64,000 nucleotides of DNA from Amycolatopsis circi (GCF_003385235.1 NZ_PQIA01000008.1:1-64000), one strand, 5' to 3'. Positions 1 to 9,011 are shown, counted from the stretch's first letter. Notes: generated by a model from the sequence alone, not told the origin. Made by a program: numbers and translations.

Positions 1-1295
1 GAAATCGGCAGCGGGATCCGGCCGCCGCGGGCGATCCGCACTCCGGCGGCGGCGACGGTCTGCCCGGCGAGCAGGGCCGCTCCGACGCCGTTGATCCCGA
101 AGACCGGCATGAAGACCACCGCCAGCGCCAGCACGAGGATCGACAGCGTGGCCAGCAGGCCCGCGACGACCCCGACGCGCCGCCGTGCCCTGGCCTCGCT
201 GACCGCCGCCGCGACGATGACGTTGGGGAGCGCGGACAGGGCCATCAAGACGAGCGCCCAGCGACCGGCGTCGGCGTAGCCCGGGCCCAGCAGCCGCAGC
301 GCCCACGGACCCGCGCCGGCCACCAGGGCGACGGCGGGACCCAGCAGCAACAGGGATCTCCGCTCGATCCCCCGGCGCGCGGCAGCTGCCTGGACCGGGT
401 CGCCCGCCGCGTGGGCGACCAGGGACTGGCCCATCGCCGCGGGAACCAGATACAGCGCGTACGCGATGGTCCACGCGATCGAGAACACCGCGGTCGGGCG
501 TGCGCCGAGCGCGCCAAGCACGAGTACCGGAAGCAGTTGGGTGCAGGCAAGCCAGCAAGTCGCGCCTGCGAAGTCGCCGCCGAGGTACCCGGCCAGCGCG
601 CGGACCGAGATCCGTTCGCTCGGCAAACCGGCGCGCTGGTGCGCGGGAAGCGCGCGAAGGAAGAGGTACGCCGTCGTGGCGAGCACCGCCGCCGCAGTGG
701 CCGCCATCCAGGACACGGTGATCCCGCCGGCGGGCAACGCCGCGGCAAGCCCCGCCAGCAAACCCAGCTTCAGCACGGAGAACACGAGGTTCTCCACCGG
801 CACCACCCGCGCGCGGCCGACCGCGGTCAGCACTCCGTCCTGCATCACGAAAATCGCCCAGACCGCGCAGGCCGCGGCGATGCCGGCGATCTGCGCGGGG
901 CCGTTCACCAGCCCGCCCAGCTCCGGTGCCCACCACCGGACGCCGAGCGCGAAGACCAGGCCGGCGAGGCCGGCGAGCCCGCCGCCCACGAGATAGGCGA
1001 GCGCCACCAGTCGGACCGCCCGCGTGCCGGCGACCGGCACGAACCGGATAAGCACGTTGAGCAGATTCAGTTGCGCCACTCCGGCCAGGAACATGATCGC
1101 CGCGATCAGCGCCGAGTTCCGGCCGAGCACTGCCTGGTCGTAGCCCCGCGCCGCGACGACCCAGAACAGCAGGCCGATCGCGGACGTCAGCGCCGAACTC
1201 AGCACCAGCGCGTACCCGTGGCCGTAGAGCATCCGCCGTGCGGCGGTCGGCGGGCGGACAGCCGGCTCCGGTTGCCCCTCGATCGCGGTGGTCAT
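1..1295 (-). CDS. Polysaccharide/oligosaccharide flippase, 3' end off the window
   Basis: An open frame runs from an ATG at 1295 to the left edge without a stop, about 431 codons. The protein is almost entirely hydrophobic helices joined by short Arg/Gly-rich loops. The first segment begins near residue 30 with ALVLSSALTSAIGLLFWVVA, and an early RGYDQAVLGRNSAL loop is typical of Wzx/MATE-like flippases that translocate lipid-linked oligosaccharides across the membrane. Family membership is inferred from topology and the N-terminal pattern. Its ATG overlaps the TGA of the upstream gene (ATGA), so the two are translationally coupled. The substrate is unknown; the FemAB-like gene and glycosyltransferase remnant nearby fit envelope or exopolysaccharide work. 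Confidence 0.7.
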   Translation of the reverse strand, partial: MTTAIEGQPEPAVRPPTAARRMLYGHGYALVLSSALTSAIGLLFWVVAARGYDQAVLGRNSALIAAIMFLAGVAQLNLLNVLIRFVPVAGTRAVRLVALAYLVGGGLAGLAGLVFALGVRWWAPELGGLVNGPAQIAGIAAACAVWAIFVMQDGVLTAVGRARVVPVENLVFSVLKLGLLAGLAAALPAGGITVSWMAATAAAVLATTAYLFLRALPAHQRAGLPSERISVRALAGYLGGDFAGATCWLACTQLLPVLVLGALGARPTAVFSIAWTIAYALYLVPAAMGQSLVAHAAGDPVQAAAARRGIERRSLLLLGPAVALVAGAGPWALRLLGPGYADAGRWALVLMALSALPNVIVAAAVSEARARRRVGVVAGLLATLSILVLALAVVFMPVFGINGVGAALLAGQTVAAAGVRIARGGRIPLPI

Positions 1296-3925
1296 CGACG
1301 CAGGCCTGCGGCGACCAGGCATCTCGCGATCGCCAACGGCAGGCCGCGGGCACCGCCGTTGGACGCGTCGAGGACCGTGAGCAAGGTACGGGTGCGTCGG
1401 CTCCGGGCCGGCGGACGGCACGCGTCGCACGTTCCAGGGCGATGTCCCAGCAACCGTTCGGCCGCTTGCGAGACCGCCCGCGCGTAGCCGCGGCGGAGCA
1501 CTCGAACTCCCGACGCGCGCACCGCCCGGTCGGCGTTGGCGGGTGCGCACCCGACGGCTGCCAGACGCAACATCGGCAGGTCGGTCCCGGTGTCGCCGAT
1601 CGCCAGCGCTACCGGCGCGCCGAGTTTCTCCGACAACAGCCGCAGTGCAGCGCCCTTGTCGACGCCGGCGGAGACGAAGTCCGTCTGGCCGACGCCCCTG
1701 ATCACGCGAACCTGGGCCGCGTCCGGCAGACCGGCCAGCACCCGGTCGGCCAGCTCGCCGGGGAGCGCGCCGCCGGAAGCGCGACGGGCGCGGACGACGT
1801 GCTCGAAATCCATGTCCAGCAGGACGTCCTCGCGCGCGGAAAGGGCCGCCCGGACAGCGCTCAAGGCGTGCTTCCCTGCGGCGGGAACGAGGTCGTGCGC
1901 GGTGCCGTCGACGAAGATCGCCGAGCCGTACTCGGCTACTCCTCCGACCAGTCCGTACGTTGCGCAGCGCTCGGCCACCTCGTCAGTGCTGCGGCCGGTG
2001 GCCAGCACCGGGCGGAACCCGTGGACGTGCAGCGCACGGAGAGCGACGACCGCGGTCGGCGTGGCCATCGAGAAGCCGAGGGCGTCGGACTCCAGGACCC
2101 CGTCCACGTCGAACGCGACGAGTTCGCCGTCCGGCGCCGGAGGCGCGGCGGGCAGCACCTCCGCGAGGTAGCGCTGCATCGCCCGGGCGCCGGCCCTGGG
2201 CGCCGCGCGGCCCGCCCGCTCGCGGTCCCAGAGGTGCACCAGTTCGTAGAGCAGGAACCGTTCCGGATCGGAGGGGAGCTCCCGGCGCAGCGCGGCCACG
2301 AACTCCGGATCGCTGCTGCCCGGGTCGATGCCGGCCAGGTCGTATACCGGGTCGTAGCAGGCGAGGTCGGTATTGGCAAAATCCCGGACGTCGGCGTCCG
2401 CTTTGGACAGTCCGGCCGGCCCGCGGAACCAGTGCCTCAAGCCGGTCGCGCCGTCGACCACGGACGGGACGGGCACGGTGCACAGCCGGCGCACCGCGCG
2501 GTCGAGCAGGACCGGCCGCAACGCCACTCCGGCGCGCCCGTAGTTGCGCTGCAGGACTCGGCTGGCGGCTTCCCAGACAGGTTGCCGTCCCGCGAGTTCC
2601 CGGGAACGGTCGGACCCGGCCGGCATGGCCGCCGCCCGGTCGCGAACGTAGCCGGCCAGCGCTCGTGCGTCCGCGGGTTCGGCGATCGTGACGCGCTGGT
2701 GTTCCGGCAGCCAATCGCGGAACACGATCCCGTCCTGGACGCCGTAGGTCCGGGGCAGGCGGCCGGGCAGCGCGGCCGCGACCGCCAGCGCGTGCCGGCC
2801 GAAGAACCCCAGTCCCGCTCCGGCCGCGGCGATCCGCCTCGTCGTCCCGTCCGGGAACTCGACGTCGAACACGGCGCGCGCGTGCTCGCGGCCCTGAGAA
2901 AGGCTGGTGCCCGACACCCGGCCGACGACGCGAACCGGATGACCTGCCAACGCCGACAACGACCGCACGACGTTCTCGGTCTCGAGCCGGGCGTGCACGG
3001 CCCAGTCGCGGTAGGGGAGGGCGACGGTGTCGTACCCGGCCAGCGCGCTGGGCGCTGTGTCGCCGAACAGGGGAAGCAGCAGGGTGATCCCCTCGGCCGG
3101 GACCCCGGCTCGGCGCACAGCTTCCGCGACTTCGGCGATCGACTGCCCCGTTTCGGGCGGATCGTCGACCACCGCGACGCGGCCTCCGCGTCGCGCGACC
3201 CCTCGAAGCAACGCGCGCAGCGACGGCCGTATCCGGTAACCCGGTCGGACGGTGTCGGCGTGCACGTCGCGGTAGCCCTCGGCCCGCAATGCCGCAGCGG
3301 CCAGCGGCGCGAGGTAACTGCCCGAAGTGCGGACTCCGAGGACGACGACGGGCCGCTCGCGCTCCGGGTACCGTAGCCGGAACCGGGCGGCGAGGGCGAC
3401 GAGGTCGGCCGGTTCCTGGTCGAAACTCCGAAAACATGACGGTATTCGCAGCACCGCCGAGGCGAGCTTCTGATCGAGCGACAGCAACGATCCGCGGAGC
3501 CGCGTCGCGGCCGCGAGTCGCCGTTCGCCGGACCCGCCGGGAACGGCGGCGACGACCTCCAGGGCGGCGTCGTCCCGCAGCTTGGCCGCGGCGGTTCGCC
3601 AGCGGAACGCCCTTCGGGCAGCTGGCCGCAATGAAGTGACGCCGCCAACCGCGGTCGCGGCCGCGCCCATGACTTCGGGCATCGGGCCAGCGGAGGCGTG
3701 CTCGCGGAAGTATCCGGCCGCGCGGCGCAACGCGAAAACGTCTCGCTGCAGGCGGTCCTCCACAACCTGAACCGCGGCGGACGCCAGCAAAAAAGTGTCG
3801 AGCGCGTCCTCTGCGACCGCCCGCCCGGCCAGGAGATGGGCGATTTCCGACAAATCGCAGAGAAGATCGGCAACGACGAGACGGCCACTGTCCGAGATCG
3901 GTTTGTCGCCGTATGAATACGCCAT
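1292..3925 (-). CDS. Three-domain fusion: phosphoribosyltransferase-like, kinase-like, HAD hydrolase
   Basis: 877 aa. After a helical N-terminus, residues about 190-310 look like a type-I phosphoribosyltransferase: VVVLGVRTSG, then a hydrophobic strand ending in VVDDPPETGQS at 252-262, the PRPP-binding loop pattern. Residues about 320-590 carry a motif near 513-531 (RDFANTDLACYDPVYDLAG) that resembles the metal-binding/DxA part of aminoglycoside-phosphotransferase-type kinases. Residues 600-830 are a Cof-like HAD phosphatase: FDVDGVLES with D606/D608, K757, and IGDTGTDLPML with D778/D782. A CDACRPP stretch lies near the C-terminus. Predicted cytosolic and coupled to the flippase. Phosphoribosyltransferase and HAD domains also co-occur in Ter-linked nucleoside-like pathways, but no ter gene is seen here. 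The substrate is unknown and the middle domain is the weakest assignment. Confidence 0.7.
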   Translation of the reverse strand: MAYSYGDKPISDSGRLVVADLLCDLSEIAHLLAGRAVAEDALDTFLLASAAVQVVEDRLQRDVFALRRAAGYFREHASAGPMPEVMGAAATAVGGVTSLRPAARRAFRWRTAAAKLRDDAALEVVAAVPGGSGERRLAAATRLRGSLLSLDQKLASAVLRIPSCFRSFDQEPADLVALAARFRLRYPERERPVVVLGVRTSGSYLAPLAAAALRAEGYRDVHADTVRPGYRIRPSLRALLRGVARRGGRVAVVDDPPETGQSIAEVAEAVRRAGVPAEGITLLLPLFGDTAPSALAGYDTVALPYRDWAVHARLETENVVRSLSALAGHPVRVVGRVSGTSLSQGREHARAVFDVEFPDGTTRRIAAAGAGLGFFGRHALAVAAALPGRLPRTYGVQDGIVFRDWLPEHQRVTIAEPADARALAGYVRDRAAAMPAGSDRSRELAGRQPVWEAASRVLQRNYGRAGVALRPVLLDRAVRRLCTVPVPSVVDGATGLRHWFRGPAGLSKADADVRDFANTDLACYDPVYDLAGIDPGSSDPEFVAALRRELPSDPERFLLYELVHLWDRERAGRAAPRAGARAMQRYLAEVLPAAPPAPDGELVAFDVDGVLESDALGFSMATPTAVVALRALHVHGFRPVLATGRSTDEVAERCATYGLVGGVAEYGSAIFVDGTAHDLVPAAGKHALSAVRAALSAREDVLLDMDFEHVVRARRASGGALPGELADRVLAGLPDAAQVRVIRGVGQTDFVSAGVDKGAALRLLSEKLGAPVALAIGDTGTDLPMLRLAAVGCAPANADRAVRASGVRVLRRGYARAVSQAAERLLGHRPGTCDACRPPARSRRTRTLLTVLDASNGGARGLPLAIARCLVAAGLRR

Positions 3926-4119
3926 CGAAGATCCGTTTCTGCCGACCCGTCCGAGTTGTATTAAGAGAACTCGCCGATACCTGGTCCGCCGTTACAGTCC
4001 CGGGCCGCATCCGAAAATATTCCGGCAGAGTTGTAACCCCAGCGCTGCTCATGACGAACTACCTGGTGAGCGACCCGCGGCGATGGCGTCGAGGGGGCGA
4101 GGATCGAACGGACCGCGTC

Positions 4120-5214
4120 ATGCATCGGCCCTACGCAACGAGCCCGGGAACGGCGACTGCCGACGCGCCCGTCGTGCCCGGGCTCGCGAAAATTGTCAGC
4201 CCCGCGCCGCGTGCGGAATGGAAAGCGATTCTGCACGCAGATCCTTATGCGTTGGAAAGTCAATCACCGGACTGGGCTGACGCGATGTGCGAAGCCCACG
4301 GATTGCGTGACGTCAGCAGAATGTACGAAACTGCCGCCGGGCGGAAATTCGTGTTGCCGATGCTGCGCGGCGCGCGAGCGGCGGGCTTGTTCCCGGCCGA
4401 ATATTCGAATCCGCCGGCGTGCGGCCTCGGGGGAGTGATCGCACCGGGCGGGGCGCGCACCGACGATGTCAGCGTTGTGCTGGAGGATCTCGCGGGCCGT
4501 CGCGTCGTGGTCCAGTCGGTGTATCCGGGGCCGCTCGCGGCAGACGCGTGGCGCGATGCTCGGCACCCGCGTGCGCTCGTGCGTCAGCACCACGTCCATC
4601 TGCTCGACTTGCGCGCCGGTTGGGACGAGATTCTGGAACACCGGTTCACGAAGAACACCCGTCGCGGACTCCGGATCGCCACGCGCCGGGGCGTCACGGT
4701 GGAGCGCGGTCTGGGCGGCGAGCTGCTCCCCGAGTTCTACGGGCTCATGGAACACGCGGTGCTGCGGTGGGCTCGCAAGCAGCACGAACCCGCGTGGCTC
4801 GCCCGGGCCCGCTTGCACCGCCGTGATCCGCGTGAAAAGTTCGAAGCGATCGCCCGCCGGCTCGGGGACCGTTTCCAAGTGTGGCTGGCGCGTTCGGACG
4901 GCCGGATCGCCGCCGGCTGCCTCGTCGCGCGCAGTGCCAACGCGCACGACTTCAGGGCGGCGATGGACGAAGAACTGAAGCAATGCCGGGCCACTGACCT
5001 GCTGCAGGCGTTGGCGATCCGGGACGCCTGCCTGGCCGGCTGCCGGTACTACTACCTCGGCGAGTCCGGAACCGGCACTCTCGGGCAGTTCAAGGAACGG
5101 TTCGGAGCCCGCCCGTTCGTCTACCCCGAGTTCCGTCTAGAACGGTTGCCGGTGAGCCGGGCGGAACAGGGCGTGAAGACGATGGTGAAGAAGACGATCG
5201 GATTCCGGGACTGA
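4120..5214 (+). CDS. FemAB-like GNAT-fold acyltransferase (BioF2-type)
   Basis: About 364 aa from ATG 4120; the frame is open further upstream to 3913, and no strong ribosome site settles the start. The C-terminal half has the FemAB/CelD-like acetyltransferase pattern: FTKNTRRGLRIATRRGVTVE near the start of the second GNAT fold, RFQVWLARSDGRIAAGCLV, and YYYLGESGTGTLGQFKERFG, which matches the usual end of the domain (GLxxFKxxFG). Such proteins transfer an amino acid or acyl group onto cell-envelope or exopolysaccharide precursors. It is transcribed divergently from the fusion gene at 3925, with about 190 bp between them. Function beyond acyl transfer cannot be read from the sequence. Confidence 0.7.
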   Translation: MHRPYATSPGTATADAPVVPGLAKIVSPAPRAEWKAILHADPYALESQSPDWADAMCEAHGLRDVSRMYETAAGRKFVLPMLRGARAAGLFPAEYSNPPACGLGGVIAPGGARTDDVSVVLEDLAGRRVVVQSVYPGPLAADAWRDARHPRALVRQHHVHLLDLRAGWDEILEHRFTKNTRRGLRIATRRGVTVERGLGGELLPEFYGLMEHAVLRWARKQHEPAWLARARLHRRDPREKFEAIARRLGDRFQVWLARSDGRIAAGCLVARSANAHDFRAAMDEELKQCRATDLLQALAIRDACLAGCRYYYLGESGTGTLGQFKERFGARPFVYPEFRLERLPVSRAEQGVKTMVKKTIGFRD

Positions 5215-5251
5215 CGCGCCGCAGCCGGCTCCCGACGAGTGGACGACCGGC

Positions 5252-5531
5252 GTGCACATCCTGACTGTCGCTTGCGGACTGCCCGCCGGCCCCGACGCGT
5301 TCGACCGGGTACTACGCGCGCATTCACCGTCCGCTGGCGCAAAAAGTCCCCGGGCTGCTGGAGTTCACCGCGCGGCGCTGGACGGGGCGGAGCAGCCTTA
5401 CTGCCTGTCTCCGAGCTGTCGCTCTCGTTGCCCGACAGCCTCGGGGCCGCGCGCTCCTCGCCGGACGGGCAGCCGCCGGCCTCGACAACTTCGCCGGCGG
5501 CGGCGCGACGATGTTCGTACAGCACGACTGA
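5252..5531 (+). pseudogene. EthD-family protein, frameshifted remnant
   Basis: A GTG start gives HILTVACGLPAGPDAFDR, the usual N-terminus of EthD-type dimeric alpha-beta barrel proteins. Continuity then jumps one base: the next frame reads YYARIHRPLAQKVPGLLEFT and, after more frame changes, SELSLSLPDSLGAA and finally LDNFAGGGATMFVQHD followed by TGA at 5529-5531. All parts of one roughly 95-residue EthD protein are present but spread over three frames, so the gene is broken or the sequence carries several indels. The downstream 5532-5704 segment has an open frame ending in DDMRRLLARRLPER that I cannot assign. Confidence 0.6.
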
Positions 5532-5735
5532 CCTCAGTGGACGCCCCCGGCGCCGCGGGCCGAGCGATCACAACGACCACTTTCGGTTCGGAGAACGGCT
5601 TGGTCGCCGAGTTGGAGGACCTGTGCGTGGCGACGGCTTGTCGCCGGCACGGATTTCACGACGACATGCGACGGCTTCTCGCGCGCCGCCTGCCTGAACG
5701 TTGATCTTGGCGGCGAGCCAGATCTGCCGCGCCGG

Positions 5736-6167
5736 TCAAGACTGTCCTGGCGCGGTGCGGCGCTCGATGCCGGCGAGGATCCGGAGCATTGCCGGATGGC
5801 TGCGAAAATCCTCGCGCAGCTGGTCGTGATCGGCCGGGGTCAGCCAGCCTTGCCGGAGTCCGGTGCCGAGCTGCCGCAGGTGCTCGACTCGCTGGACGGT
5901 GTCGCGGCCGCAGGTCCGGACCAGAATGTCGTGGTATGCCTGGGCTTCGTCCGGTCTGCCGTCGTCGGCGGCGTCGAGGGCGAGCGTCTGGAGCCTCAGC
6001 GCGAACAGGAATGCCGGCGTCTCGCGAACTTCGGCGGCGAGGTGGTTCGCGATCCGCCGGGCCCGGGAGAAGTCGCCGGTGCGGCGGCCCTCGACCAGCG
6101 CCGTGCGCAGGTCCGCGCCGTGCCGGGAACCGAATATCTCCGGCAGCGGGATCGGATGGTCGGCCAT
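5736..6167 (-). CDS. Hypothetical helical protein
   Basis: 143 aa starting MADHPIPLPEIF, chosen because AGGAGG sits about 5 bases upstream of ATG 6167. The longer in-frame extension to 6449 is Arg/Pro-rich and looks non-coding. The protein is all helical with heptad-like repeats of Leu/Ala (LRTALVEGRRTG, RIANHLAAEV, FALRLQTLALDAADDG), reminiscent of a TPR or SARP-like helical bundle, but no family is recognised. It stands alone between the EthD remnant and a membrane-protein gene. Function unknown. Confidence 0.5.
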   Translation of the reverse strand: MADHPIPLPEIFGSRHGADLRTALVEGRRTGDFSRARRIANHLAAEVRETPAFLFALRLQTLALDAADDGRPDEAQAYHDILVRTCGRDTVQRVEHLRQLGTGLRQGWLTPADHDQLREDFRSHPAMLRILAGIERRTAPGQS

Positions 6168-6617
6168 GATCCCTCCTGAGCCGGGGATCCGTTGCCTGCT
6201 CGGCGATTTCGCCGGGCAGCCCGGCGTCGCCCGTTCGTCAAGGCGCGTCATCAATGAGTCGGAGCCGGAGCGGTCGCTGTTACGGCGGAGAAGCGGCCGC
6301 TCCGGTATGCGAGGAGCCGATTCTTCGCGTTTCGCTTCCTGGCGGCAAATCCGCTTCCTGCACGTCCGAGCGCGAAGTCCGCTCGGATCACTTGATCCGG
6401 GTCGTCCGGGCGGCATCGGCGGACCCTCCGGCTCGATGGATTCGTTCACGCTGAAGGGAATTGTCGCGATGCGCTCGACGAGCCGGACAACTCGGCGCTG
6501 TCGAGAAGACGTGATTGGAGGGCAACGTCGGCTCGGACCTATTCGGACACCTCGCGCTGCCGACGTCGTCCTCGGTGCGTTGAATCCGATGCCGGTCCGG
6601 GCACACCGGATTCTCCC
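6168..6617. other. Non-coding stretch
   Basis: About 450 bases between the small helical protein and the terminator of the next minus-strand gene. Frames here are Arg/Ser/Pro-rich without recognisable protein features. I see no RNA gene or repeat. The segment next to 6167 must hold the promoter of the 143-aa gene. Confidence 0.4.
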
Positions 6618-6664
6618 GCCTTTGCTCGTGCCGGGTGTGCCGAGGCTGCCGGCACGAGCAAGGC
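6618..6664 (-). terminator. Long hairpin after the COG4705-like gene
   Basis: GCCTTTGCTCGTGCCGG at 6618-6634 pairs with CCGGCACGAGCAAGGC at 6649-6664, a stem of about 16 pairs with one bulge and a 14-base loop. It lies a few bases beyond the stop codon of the minus-strand gene ending at 6669, so it is best read as that gene's terminator. No strong T-tract follows. Confidence 0.65.
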
Positions 6665-6668
6665 GGGG

Positions 6669-7904
6669 TTACCCGAGGGCGGCGAGCAGATCGTTGAGCG
6701 CGGCCTTTTCCGCGGCGGGGTCGGGGCTGGTCGCGCGGAGCTGGCGGAGAACGGTGTCGATCTTGCCGTCGACGGTTGTCCAGGCTGCCTGGTTCTTGGG
6801 CTTGAGCCGGGCTTCGGCGTTGTCCCAGCCGGTTTCGAGGTCGTCGACGCGGCTGGTCGCGCCGGACTGGTCGCCGGAATTGAGCTTGGTCAATGTGTCC
6901 TGGGTGATGGTCTTGAACTGGGACAGGTCGCCGAGAGGCGACTGGTGGACCGGCGGGGCGGCGCCGGTTCCGGTCTGCGCGGGCGTCACCGCGGAGGCGG
7001 CGGAGGCGGAGTCGCTTTGGAGCGCGGAGGTCCGCACCGCGTATCCGATGACGGAGGCGACGACCGCCAGGCCGACGACCAGGATTGTTTGCCACAGGCC
7101 GCCGCGGACGGTGGCCGGCGGCGGCGTTTCGCGGGGCGTGACGTCGATTTTGGACAAGCTGAGGTAGATGACGACCGCGACGATGCCGAGGGTGAAGATC
7201 AGGCTGGTTGCCGTGGTGCCGAGGCCGAGCCCGCCGTTGTCGGGGGACTGGGAGAGGTAGTCGCCGATGGACGCGCCGAGCGGGCGGGTGAGCACGTAGA
7301 TGAACCAGAACGCGAGCACCGGGTGCAGGCCGAGCCGCCAGCCGAGCGCGAGGACGGCGATGAGCCCCGCGACGATCAGGCCGGTGGGCAGGTAGCCGAG
7401 TCCGAGGACCTCGGCCATCAGGTCGCCGGTGGCGGTGCCGAGGGCGAAGGTGAAAAGGATCGCCAGCCAGTAGAAGGCTTCGCGGCGCCGGGTGACGATG
7501 GAGTGGATGGACAGCGTCTTTTCCGAGGCGTACCAGGCGAGGAATGTGATCGCCAGCAGCACGCCGAAAACGATCGTGCTGGTTTCCAGCGGTATGCCGG
7601 CCGCGTCGGTGAGGTTGTCGGTCACCAGGGTGCCGAACACGCTGACGAGCGCGACGGTGAGCCAGTAGGCGACGGGGCGGTAGCGGTCCGCGCGGAACTG
7701 GAACACGAGCGCGACGGCCAGCAGGACGCCGGTGACGACGGACACGCCGGTCAGGCCGAGGTTCAGGTTCACGTTCAGGAAGTCCGCCGCGGACTCGCCG
7801 ACGGTCGTGCAGAGAACCTTGACGATCCAGAAGTAGGCCGTGACTTCGGGAACCTTGTTGAGCAGGGTGCGCTGCCCGGCCAGGGTGCTGCTGGGTGCGG
7901 TCAT
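6669..7904 (-). CDS. COG4705-like membrane-anchored protein
   Basis: 411 aa. The opening NKVPEVTAYFWIVKVLCTTVGESAADFLN is the signature of the uncharacterised COG4705 membrane family, and an internal repeat of the same theme follows (SIHSIVTRRREAFYWLAILFTFALGTATGDLMAE). About ten transmembrane helices run to residue 290. A soluble tail of about 100 residues then follows after a Ser/Ala-rich linker and faces one side of the membrane. This tail is longer than in most members I know and is helical (LTKLNSGDQSGATSRVDDLE). Role unknown. It is followed by a strong hairpin, so it is probably monocistronic. Confidence 0.7.
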   Translation of the reverse strand: MTAPSSTLAGQRTLLNKVPEVTAYFWIVKVLCTTVGESAADFLNVNLNLGLTGVSVVTGVLLAVALVFQFRADRYRPVAYWLTVALVSVFGTLVTDNLTDAAGIPLETSTIVFGVLLAITFLAWYASEKTLSIHSIVTRRREAFYWLAILFTFALGTATGDLMAEVLGLGYLPTGLIVAGLIAVLALGWRLGLHPVLAFWFIYVLTRPLGASIGDYLSQSPDNGGLGLGTTATSLIFTLGIVAVVIYLSLSKIDVTPRETPPPATVRGGLWQTILVVGLAVVASVIGYAVRTSALQSDSASAASAVTPAQTGTGAAPPVHQSPLGDLSQFKTITQDTLTKLNSGDQSGATSRVDDLETGWDNAEARLKPKNQAAWTTVDGKIDTVLRQLRATSPDPAAEKAALNDLLAALG

Positions 7905-7947
7905 GGGCGTGCTGGTCCGTTTCGGGTCTGGGACAGGGATAGGCCGG

Positions 7948-8793
7948 CTACTGCGCGTAGCGGGCGGACCTTTGCGACGTTAGGGGAGAGCGGGTGAGGA
8001 GTTGGCGTGCGCGGGGTAAGGGCGCGGCAAACGATCTCCGTGCGAGCGGCCTACCGCGGCCGGAAGCCGAACCGGCCGGTGCGCGACGGAGCGGATCCGG
8101 CAGCGCGGAGGCGTTGTTCGCGCAACGCGGCGACTTCGGGCAGCGGCAGGGGCCAAGCGCCGTGCCGAGTGCCCAGCTCAGGAGAAGGTCGGCCAGCGCG
8201 GGGTTCCGCGCGAGCACCGGCCCGTGCAGGTAGGTCGCCACGATCTTGCCGGTGACGGCGCCGTCGGTTCCGTCTCCGTTGCCGGTCCCGGCCGTGACGC
8301 GGCCGAGCGGCTGGCTGCCCGGGCCGAGCCGGGTCCTGCCGAGGTGGTTTTCGAATCCGGTCAGGAGCCCGATGCCGGAGCCTGCCCGCACCACGATTTC
8401 ACCGACCGACCGGCGCGTACCGGGGCTGGTGGTCAGGTCGAGCAGCCCGGCGCCGGGCTGCCAGGCGCCAGTGCCGGTGGTGAATCCCTGGCCGAGGATC
8501 TGCAGTCCCGCGCACACCTCCAGGACCGCCGCGCCCCGGCCGGCTGCTCGCCGCAGGCCGGGGTCGCTGCGCAGGCGGCTGGCGGCGAGTTCTTGTGCGG
8601 CGTCCTCGCCGCCGCCGACCAGGTAGAGATCGAGGGACGACGGAATCGGCGTGTCGTGGTCGATCTCGGTCACGGCCGCGGGGATCCCGCGCCAGCGCAG
8701 GCGCCGGACCAGGACCGTGGCGTTGCCGGAATCGCCGTAGGTGCCGAGCATTCCGGGAAGCACGAGCCCGATGCGCGGCGCCGATTCACGCAT
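7948..8793 (-). CDS. gatD: GatD-like (CobB/CobQ-type) glutamine amidotransferase, C-terminus frameshifted
   Basis: 281 aa. The N-terminal GLVLPGMLGTYGDSGNATVLVRR, the nucleophile C94 in VCAGLQILG and H190 in TYLHGPVLARNPALADLLL match GatD, the amidase subunit that supplies ammonia to MurT for lipid II glutamate amidation. After about residue 214 the reading frame becomes Pro/Arg/Ser-rich (CRCPKSPRCANN). The neighbouring frame at the same place reads LPLPEVAALREQRLRAAG, a normal GatD ending, and stops at 8051. The annotated tail is therefore out of frame, from an indel near 8150. No murT gene lies next to it, which is unusual for gatD. Confidence 0.7.
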   Translation of the reverse strand: MRESAPRIGLVLPGMLGTYGDSGNATVLVRRLRWRGIPAAVTEIDHDTPIPSSLDLYLVGGGEDAAQELAASRLRSDPGLRRAAGRGAAVLEVCAGLQILGQGFTTGTGAWQPGAGLLDLTTSPGTRRSVGEIVVRAGSGIGLLTGFENHLGRTRLGPGSQPLGRVTAGTGNGDGTDGAVTGKIVATYLHGPVLARNPALADLLLSWALGTALGPCRCPKSPRCANNASALPDPLRRAPAGSASGRGRPLARRSFAAPLPRARQLLTRSPLTSQRSARYAQ

Positions 8794-8963
8794 CGGCGTG
8801 CGGGACGAGGCGGGCTGGTCTGTTCACCCGTCCGATCATGCGCCGGATCGGGGCAGCGCGAGGTAAACCGCGGGTTATCCGTGCACAAGGTCCCGGCCGG
8901 GCAGGGCAGGCCAGGGCTCCTCGCCGATTCGGCGTCCGCGGCGACGACCGCACCGACCATCTA

Positions 8964-8977
8964 CTACATTGCTGTAG
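8964..8977. promoter_or_regulatory. Perfect CTACA-N4-TGTAG palindrome between divergent genes
   Basis: CTACA at 8964-8968 and TGTAG at 8973-8977 form a perfect inverted repeat about 35 bases before the DedA start and about 170 bases before the GatD start. The TACA/TGTA arms resemble BlaI/MecI- or CopY-type operators. No such repressor gene is in the window, so the regulator is unknown. Confidence 0.45.
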
Positions 8978-9011
8978 AATTTCAGGACCGGCGAGGGTTG
9001 TGGAGGTGCGG

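Noticed and set aside
1238-3376. Long open frame of about 700 codons on the plus strand opposite the fusion gene
   Set aside because: Arg/Gly/Gln-rich translation without domains, antisense to a gene with clear motifs; typical artefact of high-G+C DNA. The same applies to long antisense frames at 8982-11663, 18216-19539, 28354-30250 and 60852-62375.
5736-6449. A 237-residue version of the small helical protein
   Set aside because: The added N-terminus is low-complexity Arg/Pro/Ser, while a strong AGGAGG sits before ATG 6167.
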